Below are positions 1 through 4,347 of a stretch of DNA of 8,714 bases, piece by piece. The position numbers and the translations under genes were made by a program. The DNA is taken from positions 1 to 8,714 of the forward strand of contig CAZABB010000056.1 of NCBI GenBank assembly GCA_964483625.1, read 5' to 3'. Numbering within the stretch: position 1 is the stretch's first letter; each line of letters opens with the position of its first letter. The notes under the pieces were generated by a model. That model made no database searches. It was not told the DNA's origin and saw nothing but the letters and a program-made list of their open reading frames with translations. The stretch comes from JAFGQU01 sp964483625 (GTDB lineage Bacteria; Omnitrophota; Gorgyraeia; Duberdicusellales; 4484-171).

Positions 1-169
1 GTATGCCGTTTTTATTTATCTGTCAATTTGCGAATAATAGTTTACAGTATCTTTGGGCAGCTCGAAAGAGCCGTGGTTCCCGGAGAGATTTTATTGCTTT
101 CCCTAAAATAACCCTATTTGATAAAATAAGTTGTCCGTAAGATTCTCTTACTAACCTTCAGAATAGCCT

Positions 170-182
170 AGGAGGAAATATG
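170..182 (+). promoter_or_regulatory. Ribosome binding site and start of the 126-aa membrane protein
   Basis: AGGAGG at 170-175 lies four bases before the ATG at 180-182. It is a near-perfect anti-16S match and fixes the start of the downstream gene. The stretch at 90-130 is A/T rich and could hold the promoter, but no convincing -35/-10 pair stands out. Confidence 0.75.
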
Positions 183-560
183 TCTTCTCAATTAATCGGG
201 GTAATAGTCGGTGGCATTTTAGGATTCATAGGGAGCTTATCCACAACCATGCTTGTGACAATCAGTTCAAACCGCAAACGTGCGAAAGCAATTCGAGCTA
301 TTGCAAAAGGAGAAATTATCGCTATAAAAGAAAAAGCGGAGAGATATCTTGCGGGAAAAAGTTCCGAGGTAGGGCTCAGCGCATCTACTCCAATGCTTAC
401 CTCAATTGCGTCTGAATTAGGATTTTTGTCTGAAACCCAAGTCATTGCTTTAAGACGAACCGTTATATTAGATATGGAAATGAGAGAAGAACGGACGAGA
501 GAAAAAGCACAACTCGCAATTCACGCATGTGAAAAAGCTATTCACATCCTCGGAAGATAA
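180..560 (+). CDS. Small membrane-anchored protein of unknown function (126 aa)
   Basis: I do not recognise this protein. Residues about 5-28 are a glycine-rich hydrophobic segment, followed at once by a basic patch (NRKRAKAIR, 31-39). This predicts a single N-terminal anchor with the rest in the cytoplasm. Residues 33-60 and 85-125 are charged and helix-prone (MEMREERTREKAQ), so the cytoplasmic part is probably an alpha-helical bundle or short coiled coil. No catalytic motif is visible. The strong AGGAGG site and the clean helix-anchor design support a real gene. It is the only rightward gene in the window, and it is A/T richer than the ATPase genes by eye. The structured region beginning just after its stop may be its 3' untranslated region or a separate RNA. 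Similar one-anchor helical proteins are common in accessory and prophage DNA, but that link is inference. Confidence 0.7.
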   Translation: MSSQLIGVIVGGILGFIGSLSTTMLVTISSNRKRAKAIRAIAKGEIIAIKEKAERYLAGKSSEVGLSASTPMLTSIASELGFLSETQVIALRRTVILDMEMREERTREKAQLAIHACEKAIHILGR

Positions 561-564
561 AACC

Positions 565-950
565 TAATGGAAATACTGCGCTTTCAGCGCTTGGGTTCAC
601 TGATTCCGCCTCCGGCGGAACGTGAGATTTCACACGTATCTACCCTTCCTCATGCATAGTCATTCGGAAGCCAACCTGCCTCACACTGTGTGGACCCGGC
701 AGATAGCACTAACCAAGATAATGTTACAAAGCAGGTCTGTCCTTAAATGTAACATATAGGAGTGAAACACTCCCAAGAGAAAATATCTGCATATAATGAG
801 GTACGTAAATAATCTGCCGAAGGCAGTGCCCCGAAGGGGCCTATTATTTTCGCGGAAAGCATTTGACTCTGATGAACGATAAGCCGCACCGCTAAGAATA
901 CCTCTAGAGGAAAATGGGACACCCCATTACGAGAAACCGCGAACCCATTA
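565..950 (+). ncRNA. Candidate structured non-coding RNA, about 390 nt
   Basis: No good reading frame covers this interval, but perfect helices are packed through it: 578-582/586-590 (loop UUC); 604-610/614-620; 621-624/633-636; 645-649/666-670; 676-680/698-702 with inner 682-685/689-692; 721-728/748-755; 759-764/768-773 (loop AAA); a three-way junction 807-849; and 913-918/923-928. The ends can close on each other: GGGTTC 593-598 with GAACCC 941-946, and TAAT 565-568 with ATTA 947-950. TCGCGG 850-855 can pair with CCGCGA 937-942, which competes with the closing helix, so two folds are possible. I compared it from memory with RNase P RNA, tmRNA, 6S and SRP RNA and saw none of their signature sequences. 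Strand is uncertain: plus is favoured by the upstream gene and by a U-G pair (681/693) that extends one helix. It could instead be a long 3' UTR or a cluster of degenerate palindromes. Confidence 0.5.
807..849 (+). other. Compact three-way junction within the candidate RNA
   Basis: AAATAAT (807-813) pairs with ATTATTT (843-849). Between them stand two adjacent hairpins of identical design: CTGCC-GAA-GGCAG (814-826) and GCCCC-GAA-GGGGC (828-840), joined by one T and followed by CT. All 17 base pairs are Watson-Crick. Such a precise double-hairpin cloverleaf is very unlikely in random DNA. It is symmetric enough to fold on either strand, with loops GAA on plus and UUC on minus. C-GAA-G triloops are known to be unusually stable. 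Confidence 0.7.
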
Positions 951-986
951 AAAGAAAAAAAACCCACCCCCCTTGCGGGAGATGGG
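951..986 (-). terminator. Rho-independent terminator for the leftward tRNA genes
   Basis: Read leftward, the stem CCCATCTCCC/GGGGGGTGGG (986-977 with 972-963, loop GCAA) is continuous with two G-U wobbles and is followed by eight T and then CTTT (962-951). Read rightward, the same two positions become C-A mismatches and the T run (989-999) is interrupted. It is therefore mainly a leftward terminator, ending the tRNA-Asp transcript, and at best a weaker one for rightward transcripts. Confidence 0.75.
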
Positions 987-1002
987 CGTTTTTCCTTTTG
1001 GC

Positions 1003-1028
1003 GGCACGTGAGATTTCATCAACGTGCC
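1003..1028. repeat. Hairpin sharing a 19-bp word with the RNA candidate
   Basis: GGCACGT (1003-1009) and ACGTGCC (1022-1028) form a seven-pair stem around a 12-base loop. Positions 1000-1018 match 614-632 in 18 of 19 bases (GGCGG, then A or C, then ACGTGAGATTTCA), and there the same loop word also sits in an ACGTG/CACGT hairpin. A further pair, GCCACGT (1030-1036) with ACGTGGC (1057-1063), touches the 3' end of tRNA-Asp. Its role is unknown. Confidence 0.5.
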
Positions 1029-1059
1029 AGCCACGTCTATTTTTGAAAAAAATTGCACG

Positions 1060-1138
1060 TGGCGGGGTCGATGGGATTCGAACCCACGATCACCTGATCG
1101 ACAGTCAGGGGACTTAAACCGGGCTAATCGACGACCCC
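1060..1138 (-). tRNA. tRNA-Asp (anticodon GUC)
   Basis: The leftward strand folds into a full cloverleaf. The acceptor stem is GGGGTCG with CGACCCC, the D arm is GATT/AGTC with GG in an 11-base loop, and the anticodon stem is CCTGA/TCAGG. The loop CTGTCGA gives anticodon GTC (plus-strand 1100-1102) for Asp GAC/GAU codons. The T arm is GTGGG-TTCGAAT-CCCAT. After discriminator G the sequence CCA follows directly, so the CCA end appears to be encoded. A promoter at 1180-1208 and a terminator at 951-986 make it a self-contained transcript. A run of seven T immediately precedes G1. Confidence 0.96.
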
Positions 1139-1144
1139 AAAAAA

Positions 1145-1261
1145 AGCGTTGAGCGAAGAGCGTTGAGCGGATAGAAACTATTGTATTGATTTTCACTATA
1201 AAAGTCAAATGTAAATTTACTGTTTTCCCATCTCATCGCTATCCGTTGACCGCTGTACGCT
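1145..1261. repeat. Inverted-repeat element built from a 7-nt word (AGCGNNG)
   Basis: The left arm is four tandem 7-nt units AGCGTTG, AGCGAAG, AGCGTTG, AGCGGAT (1145-1172), then AG. The right arm at 1239-1261 is the reverse complement of 1152-1174 in 18 of 23 positions. The 64-nt interior is A/T rich and holds the tRNA-Asp promoter. The element fills the whole gap between the two tRNA genes. It carries no reading frame and no flanking duplication that I can see, so it is a stem-loop or MITE-like repeat rather than an insertion sequence. Confidence 0.6.
1180..1208 (-). promoter_or_regulatory. Sigma-70-type promoter for tRNA-Asp
   Basis: The leftward strand has TTGACT (1208-1203), a 17-nt spacer and TACAAT (1185-1180), each five of six to consensus. 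Predicted initiation is near 1173, giving a leader of about 35 nt that contains the AGCG-word arm. The promoter lies inside the loop of the inverted-repeat element. Confidence 0.65.
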
Positions 1262-1285
1262 GTTAAATCAATGAAATGAAGACAA

Positions 1286-1358
1286 TGGGCGGTAGAGGGA
1301 TCGAACCTCTGGCCTTCTGAATGTAAGTCAGACGCGCTCCCAGCTGCGCCAACCGCCC
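1286..1358 (-). tRNA. tRNA-Val (anticodon UAC)
   Basis: The leftward strand forms a canonical 73-nt cloverleaf. The acceptor stem is GGGCGGT with ACCGCCC, the D arm is GCGC-AGCTGGGA-GCGC, and the anticodon stem is TCTGA/TCAGA. The loop CTTACAT gives anticodon TAC (plus-strand 1323-1325), which reads valine GUA and probably other GUN codons. The T arm is AGAGG-TTCGATC-CCTCT and the discriminator is A. No CCA follows, unlike the Asp gene, so the end must be added by nucleotidyltransferase. Its 5' half is duplicated at 1660-1681 with a GIY-YIG gene between, and that gene's frame ends at a TGA inside this tRNA's anticodon stem (1330-1328). Confidence 0.97.
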
Positions 1359-1620
1359 AGTTGTATATATTGGTCCTGAATAATTCTTTCAATGAGCTTT
1401 TTATTCTTAAACTTCTTTAATCGATACTCTCTGTTACGGGCTTGGCTTATTGTTTCGTATTCCTGAGAAAAAACCAATTGCCAAGGGACTCCATACTTAG
1501 TTGCCTTTACCACGCCTTTTGACCATGCTGCTCTAATCTACGAGGCAAATCGAGAGTGCTTCCTATATAATACCGTTCACTCTTCAAGCTTTTTAAAATA
1601 TACACTGTGCCTTTTGCCAT
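1328..1620 (-). pseudogene. GIY-YIG nuclease domain gene, split by a frameshift
   Basis: The first frame starts MAKGTVYILKSL and includes RYYIGST and LPRRLEQH. These are the VYI and YIG strands (residues 6-8, 17-20) and the conserved Arg and His (R28, H32) of the small GIY-YIG family (UPF0213/YhbQ-like). It reaches a stop at 1509-1507. The rest lies in the -1 frame: GVVKATKYGVPWQLVFSQEY, then the helix with the catalytic Glu (NREYRLKK, E65 in the joined numbering). One missing base near 1514-1520 explains the break, and the joined product is 97 residues. The leftward AAAAGG at the junction could allow -1 slippage, but a decaying gene or an assembly error is simpler. The start at 1620-1618 lies in a tRNA-like T-loop, with GGGGAGG ten bases upstream. 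The last ten residues (LGGWRSWERV) are encoded by the 5' half of the intact tRNA-Val. The family cuts DNA, and the location suggests a tRNA-gene-targeting selfish element. Confidence 0.8.
1364..1392 (-). promoter_or_regulatory. Promoter for intact tRNA-Val inside the nuclease gene's 3' end
   Basis: The leftward strand has TTGAAA (1392-1387, five of six), a 17-nt spacer and TATATA (1369-1364, four of six), ending five bases before tRNA nucleotide G1. The same bases encode the IERIIQDQYIQ tail of the GIY-YIG protein, so the coding end of the nuclease appears to provide a promoter for the tRNA that follows it. Confidence 0.5.
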
Positions 1621-1680
1621 CAAACCCTGGCCTCCCCGATGTACATCGGGGCGCGACTCCCCAGCTGCGCCAACCGCCCA
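1618..1680 (-). pseudogene. Degenerate tRNA-Val copy (5' end to T-loop) forming a leader
   Basis: Positions 1681-1660 repeat the intact tRNA-Val 5' region (1360-1339) exactly for 22 bases. The similarity continues with changes through the anticodon arm, the variable loop AGGCC and the T-loop (TTTGAT for TTCGAT), where it stops at the nuclease start codon. The acceptor 3' strand and half of the T arm are missing, so it cannot be a working tRNA. The anticodon stem is replaced by a perfect palindrome (1634-1651) that still carries TAC in its loop at the aligned position. Confidence 0.75.
1629..1651 (-). promoter_or_regulatory. GC-rich hairpin with Shine-Dalgarno before the nuclease start
   Basis: CCCCGATGTACATCGGGG (1651-1634) is a perfect 18-nt inverted repeat. 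Its 3' strand merges with GGGGAGG (1637-1631), the Shine-Dalgarno sequence lying ten bases before the ATG at 1620. When folded, the GGGG of that site is paired, so the hairpin could limit translation of the nuclease. The regulatory effect is inference. Confidence 0.5.
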
Positions 1681-1681
1681 G

Positions 1682-2023
1682 CACCATAGTGTTATCGCAC
1701 TGTTCCTTAAATAAAACCAATCTCTCAAAGAAAACTTTTCTTTTTCGGAGTCCGCATCCATGCGGACGCCCTACGTTCACCCTCAAGCATAAGGTGATTC
1801 GAATGGTGCTTCATGGGAACTCTGTCCCCTCTGACGCTCCCCTCGAAGACTTTCAAAGAAGAGACGCCCTTGAGTCGCTGTTACCCCTGAAGAGTTTCTC
1901 GGATGAGAGAATTTCAAAGATTTTCTCCACGTGTGACGTGTGTCTATGTGTCGTGTGACCTTATGATGTTTTTCAAAGAGTACTTACTTATTTACTACAA
2001 TTTTACCGAAATTGCAATATCTT
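1682..2023. other. Gene-free stretch between tRNA-Val remnant and subunit K
   Basis: No convincing gene is seen on either strand. It holds a weak leftward promoter candidate (TTGGTT 1720-1715, 18 nt, GATAAC 1696-1691) that would have driven the original tRNA-Val copy. It also holds an AAAGAAAA-C-TTTTCTTT inverted repeat (1727-1743) and a perfect eight-pair hairpin GTCCGCAT-CC-ATGCGGAC (1750-1767). A GTCACA-type repeat arm lies at 1928-1960. The word TTTCAAAGA occurs at 1851, 1912 and 1971. A weak hairpin, AATTTTACCGAAATT in the plus sequence, lies near 1999-2014 just past the K stop. It lacks a T-run in the leftward direction, so I do not call a terminator. Confidence 0.5.
1928..1960 (+). repeat. 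Single arm of a GTCACA/ACACATAG word repeat
   Basis: This stretch starts CACGTGTGAC, continues with GTGTCTATGTG words and ends GTGTGACC. It closely matches the reverse complement of 4966-4992 in the gap between subunits B and D, and GACGTGTGTCT here also occurs at 5031-5041. No complementary partner arm is visible nearby, so this is probably half of a family of inverted repeats. Confidence 0.55.
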
Positions 2024-2470
2024 TTATGCTTTCGGCAACGCGTTCATGCAGAACAGCATCACAAATAAAGCGACCGTCTCGATAATCCCGATAACCATCA
2101 TGTAATTAGCGAATCCTTTCCCCGTTTCAGCCAATGCATCGGACGCCCGCGCCGCGGCCTTTCCCTGCATAAAAGCACTCATCCCGATCGCAATCCCGGC
2201 AAAAAGGCCGATAATGATCTGCAGAATATACGAATTCCAGTCCGCCGGCAAAGCGGCCTGCTGAATGGCGTTCCGTAAAATGAACCCGTAAAACACCTGG
2301 GTAAGCGGCGCTCCGGCAAATGCAACCAGGATAAACGGCGCCGCTTTATTCTGAGCAAAGGCTTTTTTCCAGGCACCAATTGCCGCCATCCCGGCAACTC
2401 CCGTTCCCAGTGCCGATCCGACTGCCGCAAACGTAAGCGATAAATTCAAATCACCTAATCCTGCTACCAT
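2024..2470 (-). CDS. atpK: V/A-type ATPase subunit K (membrane ring proteolipid, 148 aa)
   Basis: This is the rotor-ring proteolipid that carries ions through the membrane. Four transmembrane helices (about 10-33, 44-66, 82-104, 121-143) form two tandem hairpins, the duplicated form found in NtpK of Enterococcus hirae, rather than a single 80-residue hairpin. The essential carboxylate is present only in the second hairpin (GIIETVALF, E131). The first has glutamine in its place (PLTQVFYGF, T57-Q58), so each protomer binds one ion. Q102 (FMQGKAAA) with L56, T57, Q58 and E131 reproduces the sodium-site residues of NtpK (L61, T64, Q65, Q110, E139), which suggests sodium rather than proton coupling. 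It is the last gene of the operon. A strong AGGAGG (2481-2476) five bases before ATG fits the high copy number a ring subunit needs. A repeat fills the gap to atpI upstream. Confidence 0.95.
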   Translation of the reverse strand: MVAGLGDLNLSLTFAAVGSALGTGVAGMAAIGAWKKAFAQNKAAPFILVAFAGAPLTQVFYGFILRNAIQQAALPADWNSYILQIIIGLFAGIAIGMSAFMQGKAAARASDALAETGKGFANYMMVIGIIETVALFVMLFCMNALPKA

Positions 2471-2481
2471 ATTAACCTCCT
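2468..2481 (-). promoter_or_regulatory. Strong ribosome binding site of subunit K
   Basis: Leftward AGGAGG (2481-2476) is followed by a five-base spacer and ATG at 2470-2468. It is the best Shine-Dalgarno site among the ATPase genes in this window, in keeping with a subunit needed in many copies. Confidence 0.8.
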
Positions 2482-2490
2482 TTGTTTAAT

Positions 2491-2575
2491 CACAGATGAC
2501 CACAGATTTCAAACTGATGATCACTGATTTTTGATCTGTGTGAATTCTGTGTCTCTTTATCTGCGATCATCTGTG
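2491..2575. repeat. Inverted-repeat element built from CACAGAT words
   Basis: The left arm CACAGATGACCACAGAT (2491-2507) is the reverse complement of the right arm 2559-2575 in 15 of 17 positions. A nested perfect pair, CACAGAT (2501-2507) and ATCTGTG (2534-2540), lies inside. The element occupies nearly the whole gap between the atpI stop (2578) and the atpK Shine-Dalgarno site. Similar ATCTGTG-word repeats are common between genes in many bacteria, from general knowledge. Confidence 0.65.
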
Positions 2576-2577
2576 TG

Positions 2578-4347
2578 CTACTCCTGAAATGGTTTATATT
2601 CGTGACCAGTCCATTCCATATCCAGATGACCGGAAAATTCAAGCATGTTCAGCCGTATACCATGCACCAGTACCGACATCAACCCCAGCACAATGTTTAA
2701 AAGATGCCCTAACACAAGAATCAGTGCGGCAAAAAATCCGCTGACGACTCCGTTGAATCCCACCCCTAACGCCATTTCGTTAAAACTGACCGCAACCATT
2801 ACCGAAGCAAATCCTACCGCAAATAACCGTAAATACGATAAGGTATCGGCAAACGTGCTGATAACCGATAACGGCAAGTTGGCGACACCGATAAGAATGC
2901 CTTTTATGATATTTTTCTGTGGATAAGAAAACAGGACGACTAAACCTATGCCGATCATCAGCAGATACCGGGCGAAATCGGGGAATGCTTTTCCTAATAC
3001 CAGGTTGCCGGCAATGAAAAATACGCCCCAGGTTATCTGAATCCACCCGGCCTGAGCTACACTACGCAGATCCGGGGCGTAACGGATAAGCTTCATCGCA
3101 TGAGCAATGCTTAACTGAACGGCACCGATAAAAAAACAGATATGCATCAAAAATTCCGGTGAGCCGGTAAAACTGCCGATTTTGGGGACCACCAATTCTT
3201 TTAAAAACGGCAGCCGCCCTATTTGCTCGGCACCAAACCAGGTCCCGGTAAGCATCCCCCATATAAAGGTGCTGACACTCAGCACGACTAATAGCAAAAA
3301 CGGCTCGCGGGGAAATGCCGGAACTTTCTTTTTGACAAATAAGGTGCCCACTAAAAACAATAATCCGTACCCGGCATCGCCGATAAGCATCGCAAAAAAG
3401 AGGCTGAAGAAACCGAGAAACCACACGCTGATATCGAATTCCTGATACCCGGGGACCGTTCCCATAAACTGAAAGACCGGCTTTATGATCTCGATCCAAC
3501 GCGGATTTTTTATCAGTGTCGGAGCATCTTGGGGATCATCGACTTCTTCGATTGTATAGGCCCATGGCTGGCGTTTTATGAATTCCAGAAAAGAAGACAT
3601 CTTTTCCTGAGGACAAAAACCTCTAAGATAAGAAAATTTTTCTTCTTTACCCATCCCGGCATGTACCCGATTGAATTCAAGCTCTTTCTCGATGGCCTTT
3701 TGATATTTGATGATCTCTGCCGAACAAGAAGTCAATCCGGTTAATTCTTTTATGATCTCATCAAGCCTTGCTTTTGACCGGACAAGCTCTCCTTCGATAT
3801 CCTGTCGTCTCGATTGTGGCACTCCTGCCTCAGAAAACGGAAGAGCTTCTTGCTTTTTGTAAGAGACCAATGCCGCATACACCGAATTACCCTTTTCTTT
3901 TACCGACACCGCAAGGGTATCCTGAGAGAGTTTTTTAAATTCCTTCTTCGGGCATACATAAAGTTTTAAAAAAATCCCGGCCTGCTGTAAATACGAAACG
4001 TCCCCCGATGAGATGTCCCCCCAGATATCGTACCAGGTTAATGACTGCTCTAATTGCGGGATCCTGTTTTCGACATTCTGTTTTTCCTTGTGCAATGAAA
4101 GGATTTTTTTGACAGCTTCCTCGGGTTTACCGTGAGATCGAGACTGATTTCCCTCCTCCCACGTATGTAAAATATCCAGGGCTCTTGCGGTACCATCCAG
4201 TTTCTCCTCAAGAGAAGAGGTGTCGCCGCCGGCCAAAGGGCGGAGATGTTCGATATGCAGAACCCCGGCTTGACGTAACTTTTTTAAAGCCGATTCGCAT
4301 TCGCGATTACTGACCAATAATGTAATTTTTTTCATCGGAACAATCAT
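2578..4347 (-). CDS. atpI: V/A-type ATPase subunit I (membrane stator, a-subunit homologue)
   Basis: This is the membrane stator that holds the two ion half-channels against the K ring. Residues 1-300 are a cytoplasmic region with helical, coiled-coil-prone stretches (about 45-105 and 180-235) that anchor the peripheral stalk. From about residue 305 to 565 there are roughly seven or eight hydrophobic helices, starting FDISVWFLGFFSLFFAMLIG. The two arginines expected for ion transfer are present: R507 in DTLSYLRLFAVGFAS and R565 in VLVHGIRLNMLEF, matching R735 and R799 of yeast Vph1. At 589 residues it is slightly short for the family (about 600-660). ATG overlaps the atpD stop (ATGA, 4347-4344) and has no clear Shine-Dalgarno site, so translational coupling is likely. 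A second possible start is Met5. Confidence 0.95.
   Translation of the reverse strand: MIVPMKKITLLVSNRECESALKKLRQAGVLHIEHLRPLAGGDTSSLEEKLDGTARALDILHTWEEGNQSRSHGKPEEAVKKILSLHKEKQNVENRIPQLEQSLTWYDIWGDISSGDVSYLQQAGIFLKLYVCPKKEFKKLSQDTLAVSVKEKGNSVYAALVSYKKQEALPFSEAGVPQSRRQDIEGELVRSKARLDEIIKELTGLTSCSAEIIKYQKAIEKELEFNRVHAGMGKEEKFSYLRGFCPQEKMSSFLEFIKRQPWAYTIEEVDDPQDAPTLIKNPRWIEIIKPVFQFMGTVPGYQEFDISVWFLGFFSLFFAMLIGDAGYGLLFLVGTLFVKKKVPAFPREPFLLLVVLSVSTFIWGMLTGTWFGAEQIGRLPFLKELVVPKIGSFTGSPEFLMHICFFIGAVQLSIAHAMKLIRYAPDLRSVAQAGWIQITWGVFFIAGNLVLGKAFPDFARYLLMIGIGLVVLFSYPQKNIIKGILIGVANLPLSVISTFADTLSYLRLFAVGFASVMVAVSFNEMALGVGFNGVVSGFFAALILVLGHLLNIVLGLMSVLVHGIRLNMLEFSGHLDMEWTGHEYKPFQE

Noticed and set aside
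90..130. Promoter for the 126-aa gene
   Set aside because: TTGCTT and several TATTTG/GATAAA-like words are present, but no pair has both good boxes and 16-18 bp spacing.
865..938. Hammerhead ribozyme core (CTGATGA at 869-875 with a later GAAA)
   Set aside because: No stem II joins CTGATGA to a suitable GAAA, and no cleavage-site stem could be drawn. The heptamer is probably chance.
565..950. RNase P RNA, tmRNA, 6S or SRP RNA
   Set aside because: The conserved sequences I know for these (such as GAGGAAAGTCC, the tmRNA T-arm end and the SRP GGTCAGG/GGAAG core) are missing on both strands. A covariance search could overturn this.
914..1117. Rightward 67-aa and leftward 86-aa frames across the terminator and tRNA-Asp
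   Set aside because: They cross a terminator hairpin and a certain tRNA gene and have no ribosome site or recognisable domain.
1621..1761. Longer N-terminus for the nuclease starting at 1761 (MDADSEKEK...)
   Set aside because: The frame is open, but it runs through the tRNA-derived leader. The family motif begins right after the ATG at 1620, and the GGGGAGG site lies just before that ATG.
1614..1958. Rightward 114-aa open frame over the tRNA remnant and adjacent gap
   Set aside because: It begins inside the antisense of the tRNA-like and nuclease region, has no ribosome site, no domain and mixed composition. It is a chance frame.
1851..1979. TTTCAAAGA repeated at 1851, 1912 and 1971, about 60 bp apart
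   Set aside because: Only nine A/T-rich bases are shared and the flanks do not match, so it may be chance. No array or operator logic is visible.
1990..2024. Terminator directly after atpK
   Set aside because: CAATTT/AAATTG can pair, but the stem is weak A/T and no T-run follows leftward. Transcription may continue toward the nuclease and tRNAs.
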